Counted from the stretch's first letter, positions 13,301-30,335 are shown. The stretch is 64,000 nucleotides of DNA from Ectocarpus siliculosus (GCA_000310025.1 FN649737.1:1389367-1453366), one strand, 5' to 3'. Notes: generated from the letters alone by a model not told the origin. Program-made: numbers and translations.

Positions 13301-13786
13301 CGAAAAACCAAAAGCATTAGACCTATCGACGAGACAATGCTAGTCGACCGGAAAATTGCTGCCCAAACATTGTCAAACCAGCACGACATCGACCGGACCA
13401 AGTTGCATGATGCCGTTGGGTTGCTGCTTAATCAACGACTACCATCGAGTCAGCCGCCACGGCGGCTACATAGCCGCGACGTCTCCGCAGCATCAATAGC
13501 TAGTGCGATTGGACGAAAGCATAGAAACAACGCATCAAAACATAGGTTGGCGTATCACATCGCTCTGTCGCACGATACGACCAACAATCAAGTAGAGCAC
13601 GAGACACCCTTGATACACACGGACTGGTTATTGTCCCTGCACGCACGTATCCTCCCACTTTCCTCCGCACACCTACCTTTTCTGAGATCCTGAAAGTCGC
13701 GATTTTGTGCAGTATTGGTGTTGTTGAGCAGGTCTTGAAAGCGCTCTAGTCGAACCTTGATGTACTCAATCTTTGCAGAAACCTCA
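10314..13786 (-). CDS. Syntaxin-6/SYP6-type Qc-SNARE; first exon not found
   Basis: Tail-anchored t-SNARE acting in trans-Golgi/endosome fusion. Minus-strand exons in order are 13677-13786, 13175-13278, 12660-12776, 11664-11770, 10601-10692 and 10314-10390 (stop TAG at 10314-10316), and their phases agree. The first three give the N-terminal three-helix syntaxin-6 domain (FQDLLNNTNT, RDLRRTVEYVENNRDSF, LSERKTFLSDSKQ). The next two give the SNARE motif: QDEDLEELGTHVERVG, then NEELRSQNR joined to LLTALDDDMDEA, so the central layer residue is the Gln of the Q-SNARE type. The last exon is a hydrophobic membrane anchor (TILLLSFILIILVLMLIYV) ending at the stop. The 13786 boundary is an acceptor (CATCAG), so a short exon with the ATG lies further upstream. 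The linker between the helical domain and the SNARE motif is shorter than usual, so a small exon may be missing near 12 kb. Confidence 0.8.
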
Positions 13787-14974
13787 CTGATGTTCCAAGG
13801 AGCATTAAATGTAGGCAAGACATTGCATTATGAAGAGAACAGGGCGTTGCTGTGCAGAGTGATCGGGGGGGGTGCGTATGCAACACACGGAGATTAGTGC
13901 CCCCTGGCATCCATGCGCATCACAGCGTCACACGGACGGCTGCGGTGGACATTGTGCACCCGAAAGTCACGGGCCAAATCGTATACTCCGCTTTTATATT
14001 TCTCGATTGCATGTGTAACTACAAATACCAACCAACGAGAAATGTCGAACATGCGGCGCACAACGAAAAAATATGAATGTAGAACGGTGTGTACATGTGT
14101 ACATGCCCCGGACCAGGCGAAGATGTCACCGTTGCGCATACATTCTGAAATAAAACATCCTGCGTATCTTGGTTCTTTTCAAGCAAGGATTGAGTTCCAC
14201 CTCATCGCGGATACACTGGCTTTCCATCAGATGCCATGTGGTTTTGCGCTCATGTCTTGTGGTGAGGTTCGAGAGCCTGCGGCAGCTGATACAGCAGTAG
14301 TAGCTCACCCCACTAGTCGCCTTGGACGAGCAGCAGTTTGAGGGAGGGACTGGGTCTTTGATGGTGCGTAAAGCGTGGATTGTGCATAGTATGGACCAAG
14401 ATGTGCGGACACTTCGGGCCGCAGCTGCAGCTGCAGCACAGCACGGTCCCAGCAACTAACAGCTCTGGGCAGCCAACGGCAGGATGTCCGCCCTCTACTG
14501 ATTTCCCATAGAGCTTATATACTTCGTGACACAGAAGAGCGCGTTTAAAGCACCCGGGTGTCGCCTGCTTCGTCTTACACTTACCCTGGTGAAATCTTGT
14601 CTTGAATTTAGAGACGGTGCGGAGAGGTAAGACTGCGTGATATGCTGGTAACGACAAGTCCCAACCGCTGCTCCGGGCGACAACGGGGGGTATTCCACTT
14701 ATGGAACACTTCCCAACTTGTCTTCGCATCTCGTCGTGTGATCGCTAAGACCTAAGACCTCTTTCGGTCGTTCTCGAACCAGTCAAAATCAAGGTCAGTT
14801 GGAAATTTTCCTTTCCTCTCCCCTGTACCAGGTAGTAGCGTTTTACGCCGATTCCACGCCTACCACCTCTGCATGCACACCATCACCACACTTTCAAGGT
14901 TACGAGCTGCAGGCTGCGGTTCTCAATTGTCCGACGATGGCCCCATGCTTGAGAACAATATAAACATATCTTGC
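13787..14974. other. Upstream region of the syntaxin gene; unresolved
   Basis: This should contain the first syntaxin exon and promoter. A 138-codon minus-strand frame at 14313-14729, with a Cys-rich stretch and a possible donor (GGGGTGAGC) near 14303, may be an exon but matches no family I recognise. A short tract at 14420-14450 is rich in GCTGCA. Confidence 0.35.
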
Positions 14975-16463
14975 TACAGTAGGTGTCCCGGTATAGTGCC
15001 GGTATGTGTCCAGGTGGGTGGGCCGGCACTATACCGGCCACCGGCACTAATCAGATTTATGCCTTTATAGTGCCAAGCCGGCACTATTCAGGATGCAAAA
15101 ATTCCTCATTTGTGCCGGCTTGGCACTAGTGAGGACTGTTCGACTTCAGGGTGCAGCACTTACGTTTTGCGGGGCCGACAGAGTACCAAACGAACGGTAC
15201 ACGGATCAATTGTGAGGTGGGCGACGTGGGCGGTCTTCTTAAAGTTTCGTGAGGCTGCTAGCCAATCGAAAACACGGCTTTGTTCACATTCAGCTTAACT
15301 TGACCAGATACATTTATTGCACCATGGTTCTCTTCCCACCTCAGCGCACACCCTAGGGTAGTGAACGTCGCCGCTGTCTTTAAACCGTAGACGGTGCTGC
15401 CCGATCACAAGGCACCTCGCATCAAATGATGTTTTGTTGTGCCAAGAAGACCGTAGTACAATCCAGGCAACCTCAAAGGCACCCCTCGACAGCGAAAGAA
15501 AGACGGTCATGCACGTACCCGATGATTGTACACCTGGAGGTACAATATGGATGTAGTGCTCCTTACATGAGCACAACAAAAACAGATGCAACCAGAAGGG
15601 GTGAAGAAGATAAAAAAAACTCCCCTGTTACTTCGGTAAAAAGCTATAGAGAGAAGACCCAAAGCTTTCAGAAGAAGCAAGAAAAACGACTGGCCAACCA
15701 AAAGGCGTCAGTCTCAATGCGGTTGAAAACAGAAAATATATGTCGCTCAAGGCCCTGATCTGAGGCCCCGTGAGAGGGTGTCATGGAGGAGGCTGAGCCA
15801 TTCTCCGGGTAAAAGACAGCATGTCTACCAAGGCTACTATGTTCTTTGAACACACGTTCGTTTTCGGGGTGTTTTCATCACTTATCCTTGTATTTTCCAC
15901 CACTGCTGCTCTGGTCACTAGTATTTCGACTATTTCTAGACTCTGCCCCCCGGCGGCGGTGTTTGTTGTGAGGAAGGTCATCTGGCTCGAAACTCTTGTT
16001 CCCCTCAACGCCACATTTTCCTCCTCCATCATCACGGCTATCCTTCGGTATTCTTTCCACATCCTTCGTCACTACCACCACCTTCCTTTTCGCCCGCCTC
16101 ACTACTGAAATCCCAACCTATTGGCTGAAGTTGCTGTGGTGGAATTTTGAATTTTGGTCGATCGGTAAACCATGACATTTGAAGACGCCACGTACTAACA
16201 GAACCCGAGCTATTACTTGTAGCTCAAAGGCAAACGAATCTTGTTGGTGTGGAAGGCTTGAGGCGAAAAAAGGTTGTGTGTGGGGTGTAAACCGGCGCTG
16301 CTGTTGAGGGATTCCATAGTGCCTGAACCGGCACTACAGCGGGCATCCCTCAATAGTGCCGGTTTGGCACTATTCAGGCCTGTGTCTGTGTCAAGAAAAA
16401 TTACCGGCACTATACCGGACTTTGGCACTATTCAACCGGCACTATACCGGGACACCTACTGTA
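14975..16463. mobile_element. DNA transposon with 29-bp perfect TIRs (Tc1/mariner-type ends), 1489 bp
   Basis: The left end begins TACAGTAGGTGTCCCGG and the right end is its exact reverse complement; the identity runs at least 29 bases on each side. TACAG...CTGTA ends with a terminal TA are the usual form in the Tc1/mariner group. Inside both ends are several copies of a self-complementary subterminal motif (TAGTGCCGG ... CCGGCACTA and TTGGCACTA): on the left at about 15000-15130, on the right at 16310-16460. The middle holds only short frames, for example minus-strand 15295-15591 (about 60 plausible residues) and 15878-16102 (Lys/Arg/Asp-rich). None shows a DDE transposase triad, so the copy is probably non-autonomous or decayed. 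Confidence 0.85.
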
Positions 16464-17612
16464 CAGGGAACCCAGTACCCACTACATGAAGTACCAACTT
16501 CTTTCAGACCGGTGTGCCAAATACGATCAGCTTCTTTGATGTTGAAGGCCCGTGGATGTTCGAGACTGTTGTTCTTTAGTGTTCTGGCAACGAGCACATT
16601 GGATGGTCGGTATGGTTGAACATACCGAAATCAGGTGTGGTACTCCTGTGGAGCGATGGTACGAACAAATGCACGGTGGTGTTACCCTGCGTCATGATAA
16701 TCAAGTTTCGTTACTGGTGTGCCGCCGGATATGATACATTGAACACAAGACATTGATCACGAGGTTGCCATGTGCAACTCTCGGAGAAGCAAGAACAACT
16801 ACATGTATTACTTACTTCCAGATGTGTTTATAGTTATTAACGGACGTGGGCGGACTCGGCGTTTGTGCAACCTGCGCTCGACGCCAAGCAGCCAGCTTTC
16901 ATATTATGTTGCTTTATGAGCATATTGTGCTGCTTTGAGACCACTTCACGCGTGACTGTGGAGGTCGGCGTGGTCAGTGTTCTGACCACGACGACAGCAG
17001 TGTTCCGAGCAAATTCCGGCAGCACGCACTCGTTCTTTTGTAGTCGCAGATAAGGGTCATCGTTTGCTCCAAGCACAACAGCAGTCAAACTAACGACAGG
17101 CACACCATCAATTAGAAGGATTGCTTCAAGGCTAGGCCTCTTCCCACTTCCTCTAGAACGTTCCAAGGTGAGCGTAGGCAACATGCACATGCACACATTC
17201 AATTGCCAAGAGAACCTTCGAAGTTCGAAGCGTTGCCCTCGCCGCCGAATCACTCAAAACGAAACGCGGCGTAACTTTCTTTGTTTGGACTCACTCTCGC
17301 ACTGCGTAGAAGGGGTCGTGCGATGCCACGCTATTCAGCGACATTGCTCAAGACTCCAGCCCTTGGTGCGTGGTCGTGTATGTTCCGTATTTCCTGGCTG
17401 TACCGCACTGACGAGAACTTCATCTGCAGTGTAGCGAGTGACAACAGCCCGAGCAGCCGCAGCAGCGACCCCCCCCTGGCTCGACCGCTCCATTTTACGG
17501 ATACCCCCAACTGCTAATTCAAATGATCTGCCCTGCTGCTCCAGGATCATCACATGTCCATGCCATTCGGTGTTTATTGCAGCTACGCGACGTACCGCAG
17601 TGAGCTCAAGCC
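16464..17612. other. Intergenic region upstream of PSF1
   Basis: No conserved gene was recognised. Minus-strand open frames at 16837-17253 (SLEAILLIDGVPVVSLTAVV) and 17335-17557 look mildly protein-like and would be divergent from PSF1, but they lack clean splice sites and family motifs. The PSF1 promoter must lie here. Confidence 0.35.
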
Positions 17613-19928
17613 ATGAACTTCGGTGCAAAAAGCAAAGATCTGCTTGTAGAGTTGAAAAGAAGCGATTGGTTGCCGCCTTATAACGAAGACGGCGTTCGCG
17701 GCGTGTTGGCTGAGATTCAGGCTCTCTACGACGAACTCACGGATACTCTTGGAGGTAGAACAACGGTGAGGTCATGGGTTTGTGTATGCAATAAGGCTGG
17801 ACAAGTCGTTCTGTAACGGCTGCTGTTTTGGTACCCGCTGTATTACTGCGACGGTACTGACACGGTTGCCAATGGCACGTTGTACATTCTTCATTTAACC
17901 AACACATTCTTCGGCAATCTGGCTGAGATGGTTTGTATTTGAAGGAGGCACCCGTTTGCCTGCCTGCTCCATCTCTGCCCCGCGTGTCGCAGAGTGACAT
18001 ACCAGATCCAGTGAAGGTCAGCCTCGTGGTTCATCATCAAGCGCTCCTACGTAATAAACGCTGCCTTCTTACGTACCTCAAGTGGAGAGCAGACAGGTAC
18101 TGGTGGGAAATTCGTGCGTTCTTCAGTGTTTCTCGTGGTTCGTCGCCTCGAGCAAATTCAAACTTTCAAATTTTATTTGAAGCCAATCCGGCGCCTACGC
18201 TACAATGTACGTGTACAATCCGGCGCCTGCGCTACAATGTACATGTTTGCATACAATGTATTCGTGGTATTCATAGGCTCATAGGCTCAAATCAATACCC
18301 ACCGCATGTTCATCCCTCAACTCTGTATTCCCTCTGCTGTGAGCCGAAGAGGTAGCACTGCAGACAACAGGCATGAGAGGGAAAGGACACATGTCGTCGG
18401 TGGCAACCAACAATAAACACGCGAGAGACGGGGAGAGTGTCGAATTGGATGGCGAGACACACATGAAAGTGCTTGTCTATTGTAGAACCCCAATGTTGAG
18501 AAACCCGCGAAAGTATTGGTGCTTGGTGTTTGTGCGTGTCATAAGTTCAAGTGTCTTCGGTCAAATGCTCAGTCCACGTTGCTTCAAGACGAAGGTTGAC
18601 AAGAATTAAGAATTGAAATGTCATTGGAATGATTCGTTTCGTCGTAAAGCACGACCGGCTTCGAAAACCAACAGATGCAGTTTTTTGTAGCACCGTTTGC
18701 CTCGTTGGTGGACTACTATTTTACCCACGTGGAGAGGCAGTGGAGGATGTACCCTCATGTTGGGAGGATGCGAAGCGTTTGAAAAAAGAAGTGGATTATC
18801 TCATGGATAGGTATCTTCTTGGAGGCACAATTCGTAACCACAATGCTTGTGGGCTGGCATACCTCTGTTGATTTCCGTTGCTGGTTTGCATCGCCCTCTC
18901 GATAATCCCCTATACAGAATCACCCAATTACGGTGGGAAACAGGACCTGTTGTTCCACAAGAACTGCAGCAAAGCTTGAGCGCCAGAGAGATGGAACTGT
19001 TCAACACGTACGATCGAATTCTTACCAACTTTACGCAGGTGGGTAATGTTCGTCTCTTGTCTTCGAGTATGTGTTGATCATGCTTTGAAATCGAGGATAC
19101 GATTGGTTTGTTCGCGGCACGACACGCACACCTAAAGTGAAACACGCCTTCTGTAGTTGGCCATCTGCCAAGCAAACGCCGGCATCAGCATGCCGCGTGT
19201 GCGAGCTGGCCCCGAAGGTGCTGATGATGGTGCTCAGCTTCCGAAATCCAAAATCGCGGGAGATGCATGACGCGTGAGGGTATCCCGCTGTGGAGAACGG
19301 GTCTCCTCACTCATTCTCCTACCGCCTTCGGAGCTCGGTTTCTGCGGCAGACTGCCTTCCGACCCCTTTTTTCTAACTCTAGTTTTTGTTCTGCGTCGTT
19401 TGTTCTGCGTCGCTGCAGTATTTTGCGGGCAGGCTTTCGTTCAAGGCTTCCCAAGTTGGGCTTCCACATGAAAATTGTTTGGCAATTCTGCTCTGCAAAT
19501 TTGAAGGCCGTGACTAAAGACTGCGTGCACCCAACTGAAGGAGCTCCTATATCCGTCGTACTTTCTTCTCACAGGGTCTGAATTTGGATCTCACAGCAGA
19601 TCTTCAACCGCCGAAGGAGTTGCACGTGGAGGTCAGGGTTCTGAGCGACTGCGGGGAAATAATGACAGATCACGTGAGACCCGAATATTTCGTCTGTAGA
19701 GCGACGTATTGTTTGTAAGCAGTGCCCATGCCGAGAGGGAGGTGGCGTGCTACGATGCGATGCTGTACAAGGTAGCCACCACGCATTTGCTCATGTTACA
19801 CTTGTTTTGTTATTGTGCAGGGATCTGTAAAGCTTGACCGTGGGACTACCCACCTGTTGCGGCGATCTGACGTGGAACATCTCGTACGCCAAGGTCTTCT
19901 CCAAGAGCTAGAGAACGAGTCGACCTAG
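17613..19928 (+). CDS. PSF1: DNA replication complex GINS protein PSF1
   Basis: PSF1 is a subunit of the GINS tetramer in the CMG replicative helicase. Five exons join in phase: 17613-17765, 17993-18096, 18918-19038, 19575-19673 and 19821-19928, giving 194 residues, almost exactly the human length. The N-terminus has the PSF1 signature (LPPYNEDGVRGVLAEIQALYDE). The second exon has the basic helix LLRNKRCLLTYLKWRADR, the third LRWETG and the acidic-aromatic SAREMELFNTYDRIL. The fourth has the linker and first strand of the B domain (PPKELHVEVRVL) and the last has the remainder (SDVEHLVRQGLLQEL). The ATG is the first in frame and lies next to the conserved helix. The gene looks intact. The nearest upstream element is the TIR transposon. 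Confidence 0.92.
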
Positions 19929-21296
19929 CTTCGCTTTCCCTTTGTTTGCAGGGGTGTCATACATTGTCGGCTGCTGCCGCGGTACCTGAAAGCGGTAGTT
20001 AGGTATACACCGCGTGGAGTTCAGGAGCATTGTTTGGACGATATTCTGCAAAACGATCTGCACGTATATAGGTGTTCATTGGAGGGCCTAACCTATACAA
20101 CGATCCAGTCAGCGAGCCCGTCTAACGAACAATAGGTCTGCTGGGAGTTCGGATCTCACCGGATTTGCCGTCGATTGTTCTACCTGAGAAAGCGTAAGCG
20201 TTAGATAATGACAGGCGGAGCGTTGGACCAGCACACCCACTATGAGCCGGCTCAGTAGGTTGACTGAGTGGGCTAATATGTAGGTTGGCCGATAAACGAA
20301 CAAGGCGTATGCTGGAGGTCGAACAATGGGTGTGTCGTGGATTGTTTTCCCTGAGAGACAGATCACGCTGGGGGGCGGGGGGTTTGGCCCGCAAATTACG
20401 ATTAGCCGGCTCAGTCAGCAGCGTTTGGAGCGGGGGAGGTACATGCGGGAAGTCAGACCAACGAACACTCAGAAGTCACTCACTGCACTATTTAGTGAGA
20501 TGGGATTCCCAACCAGCTTTCCCGTTAGATGAGCTAACCTGCCAGACCACTCAGTAAGCCGAACAACAGCCTTCGCCATCCTCGAACACTCATTATTCGA
20601 CGAGCATAAGAGTGAAAGTTCGAAAGCGTGGAAAAAAACTTTGGCCTGGCGTGCGCTCCAACCTTCCGGTATGTGGCAAAGCTTGTTGCTGTGGCAAACG
20701 TGTTCACCGCTCGCTCAGTCGACCTTGAAAGCAAAGAGGGTCAAACATCAAAACGGACAAAAAGTATATGGTGTCGGTTTCTTTTCCCCCGTGCCTTATC
20801 CTCAACCCCCTCGACCGATCCCCGCACTCCTTCAAACGCTTCGCTATTTCGAGTCAACGTCAAGAATGGCGTAGCCTCATTGCCTCAAAGATGCGGATAG
20901 CCCCCACTCTATGGTAAATCTCCTTGCGCTCGTTCGCAATAACCCGGAGGGAAGCGCGGCTGCGGTACCGCCTAGGTGTAGACTGCATGGCACGTCGCCA
21001 CGATATTAGGTCCAGCAGTACAATTATGTGGTTCTTGATTGGTCTACTTTTCAGCCCGAAAGATAAGCTTGCCCCTGGAACTCGAAAATACTTATCCTGG
21101 TGGCGAAGAGAACAGGACCGGGGGAGGCGGGTGTCTCAAGGATCACGCAAACAACATTGAACACGAATAAAATAACACTTTCTGTGTTGCGTTGCAGTGC
21201 CGGTGACTGTCTTGATGTTCGAGAGGAACAAGTGCTTCATAGAGGGCGTACTGATGCGAAAATGATCACTGCCGTACATCGGGTTTGAGATAGAGA
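19929..21296. other. Intergenic region with a diverged direct repeat
   Basis: No gene was recognised. Around 20165-20260 and 20330-20440 two stretches resemble each other (GATTGTT..CCTGAGA followed by AGCCGGCTCAGT), suggesting an old tandem duplication or part of a repeat. The frames at 20285-20557 and 20628-20900 are open but have no recognisable motif. Confidence 0.35.
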
Positions 21297-21425
21297 TACA
21301 GTAGTTACCGCCTTATACAGGGCCCGACCCGGTATGACCGCCTCACACCGCTTCTGGGTTGTGGGGTCGAATTTCGGCCGCCTTACATCGGGTTACCGCC
21401 TTATTCACACACCCCACCTGCTGTA
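21297..21425. mobile_element. Small MITE-like element with TACAG...CTGTA ends
   Basis: This 129-bp unit begins TACAGTAG and ends CTGCTGTA, resembling the ends of the 14975-16463 transposon. Inside are four copies of a CCGCCTTA/CCGCCTCA motif (near 21309, 21340, 21379 and 21395). It is too short to encode anything. Assignment to the same superfamily is an inference from the ends only. Confidence 0.45.
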
Positions 21426-21612
21426 TCTAGGAATTGGGCCTCGACGCAAGTAAGCAACTCTAAAGATGGTACTGTAGTATATGTCTTGTGTATTCGAAGT
21501 ATTCATAATGGCGACAGTCCCTCCATTTTCGTGGGGTGAGAGACGTATACTACACATTGCAATATATGTAGAGTACTGCACTTTTCGGTGTATTTCTTCG
21601 CTCTTCGTAACT

Positions 21613-21775
21613 ATACAACCATCCAGGGTCACACAGGAGGGGGGCAAACACCGGGGCTCTTTTCTTCTATTTATTTTTATTATCGTGCCCCACCTTCCTC
21701 CTGCGGTGCTTGCTGAACTATCTATGTTTTTTATCGCGAGAAGGGTCCAGCCGTCCCTTTCCCTCCCTCGACAAC
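21613..21775 (-). mobile_element. 3'-end fragment of the tRNA-derived SINE
   Basis: This stretch matches the 3' half of the SINE at 34945-35303 in the same orientation, including GGGTCACACAGGAGGGGGG and TTTTTTATCGCGAGAAGGGT. The tRNA-like head is missing, as in 5'-truncated retroposons. Confidence 0.65.
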
Positions 21776-22050
21776 GGTGCTATATAATGTCAAAGTTTGT
21801 GCAGATTGATACGTACCGGTATAGTCTAGGGGAGTTTTCAGAAAAAAAAAGTTCACGAAGAAGGTGCATGGCAGATAAGTCTCCGGGAACCTCTCGGACT
21901 GACCTGTGAGCGCGCAAGCCCGGAGGAGTGACTTGATCATGGGAGCAAAAAAACCTCCTACTACAATATCAGCGCGTCGGGGCCAGAGGAGGACAGGAGG
22001 AGGGCGGACTGTCCTTGCTGGAGGACGGTATATATCATCTCTATCTATCC

Positions 22051-22370
22051 GTAGCCGGTCGCCCCGGTGGTCTAGGTCGTATCCTCGAAACCTTCTAGAG
22101 GTCAGGTCAGGGATTCGAATCCCGGCGTTAGCGAGCTTTTCTTGCAAAGTGAGTTTTTCTCGCGCTTCCGCTCCTGGTCTATCTAGTGGATAGCGCTAGT
22201 TCGTGTGTACATAGAAGGAAGAGAGTGCTGAACTCTTCTCGCATTAAAAATCGAAGGCAAAGTACCGCAGGAGGGGAGGGTAGAGAGGGGCTCTCCTGTG
22301 TGACCACGGGTTGGAATAAACGGCACTACAAGTGGTGTGAGCGCTGATTTGAAGTGAAAAAAAAAAAAAA
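22051..22370 (+). mobile_element. tRNA-derived SINE, full length
   Basis: The head (about 22051-22135) resembles a tRNA, with an A-box-like TGGTCTAGGT and a B-box GATTCGAATCC, the two internal RNA polymerase III promoter boxes. A body of about 230 bases follows, containing CTCGCATTAAAAATC, GCAAAGTACCGCAGGAGG and TGTGACCACGGGTT, and a poly-A tail at 22357-22370. The same order is found at 51265-51600 and, reversed, at 34945-35303. It lies just upstream of spermidine synthase. Confidence 0.85.
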
Positions 22371-22802
22371 CGCACATAGATATGATCCTACAGCAGCAGC
22401 AGTAGATACGAGTCCAAGATCAACTAGCAATGCATCGTGGAGTTAACATGACCTACAGCACCTGTGCTTGTACTGATCCCCGGGTAGCATGCAATGATAT
22501 CTACTGGTGTTCCCCTGTGGGTGCAAAATGAAAGGCACCACAGCTGTAGTGTAACATATGTGTACATATCTCCGCACTACATGCACATCGTCTAGACCAT
22601 ATATATTTTTCTTTTTCTATATAAATATGACCCAACGAATCCATCTCCACCTATTTTTTTTTTTCATCCCGACGACGCCAGATGCGGCGACCAAGGACTT
22701 CCGCGCAGTGCCATTGTCCCATTGTCCCATTACACGTTTGCATACGTATCACTGCTGTATCACCATTACCGCGCTGCTCCCTATTCAAACCCGGCACAGA
22801 CC

Positions 22803-27936
<5,134 letters not shown>

Positions 27937-28169
27937 GAAACGCAAACGTGGCTCGCTAACCACGAGTACAGGATGCGCGGCACTAACGCCCAAATCCCGT
28001 TCCAGTTTTGGGCGTGGACATAGCTGTGTGTGTGCTTTTGTGAAGAAAAGGCTAAACTTGAGAGTTTTCAGCCCGTGGGAGATAGCTTAACTACTGTGCG
28101 TACCAAAGTATCTCTTTTCCTTGACGTTTTTCTCTGGCTCGATTGAAATGGCACACTCTTGGATAATTT
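27937..28169. other. 3' flank of spermidine synthase
   Basis: Non-coding sequence between the stop codon of spermidine synthase and the hAT-like element. It presumably holds the 3'UTR. Confidence 0.5.
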
Positions 28170-28938
28170 CAGGGTATTTCACGTAGCGTTTTTTTTCCAC
28201 GGAGCAGAGCGGAGCGATTAATTCCGCTCTGTGATACTTTCCCTTGAGAAAAACCGCTCCGTGACATGATAAATAAAACCGCTCCGCTCCGTGGAGCTTC
28301 CCATCAATCCGTACAAGCGTTTTTTCCACGGAGCGGTTTGAGCTAGTCCGTCACAGGAGCACGGATAAACCGAAACCGCAGTACAGTCACGGTTTTCCAA
28401 CGGGTCACGGTATTTTTTTTTTTTCTATATTCACAGCTAGAGGTATTAGGTATTACAAGTAGTACTGATGAGTTTCAACGAGAGGCAAGTAAGGAACCAT
28501 CTGCTGTCGTACGTGTTGCAGGAACTTAGGAGGAGTCGAGGAGGTATCGATGCGGGGAATGGTCCCTTTCTGAATAATTGATTAAATTCCAACTTTTTTT
28601 GTCTGTTTGGGCTGTCTTAGCAGCGAGGATGCATACGGTGTCACCGCCGACCTCCAACCACAGCACACGGTGCGGAAAATCGGTTTCGGTGTGCCAAACC
28701 CAACGATTTTCACGAAGCAGGTACCCCGTCGAGTTTGTAAGGATATCCGTGCGGTTTCGACGTTATTTTCGACGTCTATGCTACGGAGTAAACAAAACCG
28801 CTCCGTGAAAAAACCGCACTACGGATACACCGCTCCTCTCCGTGGGTCTTTTGCCCTAGGGTAAACCGCTCCGCACTGCTCTGTGATATTTTCAAATGAA
28901 CACAACCGCGGAGCGTTTCTACTCCGTGAGTTACCCTG
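28170..28938. mobile_element. Non-autonomous hAT-like element, 769 bp
   Basis: It starts CAGGGTATTTCACG and ends CGTGAGTTACCCTG, an imperfect terminal inverted repeat with the CAGGG ends common in hAT transposons. The flanks GATAATTT and ATAAATTT are similar and could be a degraded 8-bp target duplication. The interior carries many copies of CCGCTCCG/CGGAGCGG in both orientations (28195-28340 and 28795-28915). It has no recognisable transposase. Confidence 0.65.
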
Positions 28939-29079
28939 ATAAATTTCGCATTTCGAACTGCCAGCGTCTGTTCGCGGATTGTTTATTGGAGCCCCTCGGG
29001 AACTTACAAGCCTTGGGCTTTCGCTTCGTCATGCCATTCCGCGACCTCTCACGGAGGGTTGGCGCTGACGGCAGCATTA

Positions 29080-30130
29080 TGGTTGTTAGACCCCGATTTA
29101 TGGGAACGAAATCTCGTCGATAAATCTTGATCTTGGCCAAATCTGTCAGTTTCACGATTCATGGGAGCGAAATCTTCCGATATACCTTGGCCAAGATTTC
29201 TCGAGGCCTCAAATCTGCCCTTTCGAACAAATCTGGACCCAAGATCTGTCGAAACGAGCCTTCCGACAAATCTTGAGGCGGCGTCACAAATCTTGCCTGG
29301 GTGCGGCGCGATCACCGAAGGTCAGTCAACCTAATCGTCCAAACGCCATGAAATCTGCACGTGACATACTCGCAAGGGTCTCTAACGCACCCTGGTGTCA
29401 ATGTGTCGGCGCCACGGGCGCCGACACCAAACGAAAACGACCAAGGCGCGCGAAAAAAATGCGTATTTGCCCTGGCTGCGTCATCACCAGTGTCGAGGGA
29501 CCGTTCAAAGAGTACTTTATTTTGAAGTAGAAAAATAGAGGAGGACGAACGTTTTGCGAATGCTGCTCTGTCGTGTGCGACGCTTCTATCTCTTCATCGA
29601 ATCACCCCACACCCAACCCGTTTGCACCCGAGCCAGATCCGTGAGTGCAGATGACAGCGCCGGAGGTTTGACCTAGGTTCGCCTGCTACACAGTGAGATA
29701 CGTGCACGGGTGTAATCGGCTTCGGGTTGATGCACTTTCTTGTCAGTTGGACAGCAATGGAACAATTTTGTTTCTTGGCTTGACATGAGCTCGTGGGCAA
29801 CGGCTTCTATTTTGCACCCCAGGTAGGCGCCCACCGCTAGTATCCACCCATAGTGTTGAGGCAATACAGCTGGGGGAGGGACGCCCCTTCTACAACTGCG
29901 TCATGCTCACTTTTCGCCACACCTTGGCATTTTCTGTGGACCAAGTGGCCGTTGTGCCTTGATCAACTTCAAGCAGAAGAGAGGAACAACACGCCGCTTT
30001 TTCAACATTCAACATTTCCCCCCCATAAATCGCGATACTGCAAATCTTGGAGGCGATATATTGTGAGCAAATCTTGGGTCAAAATGCCAAGATACATTTG
30101 CAAGATTTTGTTTCCATAAAGAAGGGTCTT
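29080..30130. repeat. Region with clustered AAATCTTG motifs
   Basis: About ten copies of AAATCT(TG) or its complement CAAGATTT lie in 29090-29300, and several more in 30015-30110. A CGATTTATGGG / CCCATAAATCG pair brackets part of it (29091 and 30027). Between them no conserved coding exon was seen. This may be a degraded transposon with subterminal repeats. Confidence 0.5.
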
Positions 30131-30335
30131 AATCCTTTTCATGCTTGAAAGCTGGAGGAGTTCGAACATGAGACTCACAACTGGCTTCCGATAAACTACC
30201 GCCCAAAAGACATGTTCTAGACTAAATCGCATCCAAAGGCCGGCGATACATCACACAGCTACAAAAAAACATCGAGCGCTGATCTGTGATTGCCACGTTC
30301 CGTCTTGCAAGGGCGCTCGTACGGCCCTGCATACT

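Noticed and set aside
15821-16108. Plus-strand hydrophobic 95-codon frame in the TIR transposon
   Set aside because: Apparent hydrophobicity comes from antisense of a Lys/Arg/Asp-rich stretch; neither strand shows a transposase signature.
19157-19217. Possible extra PSF1 exon (after TGTAG)
   Set aside because: The five chosen exons already give the full PSF1 length in phase; this stretch has only a weak donor and would break the frame.
20285-20900. Plus-strand frames of about 90 codons
   Set aside because: They overlap a diverged repeat, have no motifs and are bounded by stops without splice sites.
22060-22130. Genuine tRNA gene
   Set aside because: A and B boxes are present, but the same head with the same 230-base body and A-tail occurs at three other places, so it is a SINE head.
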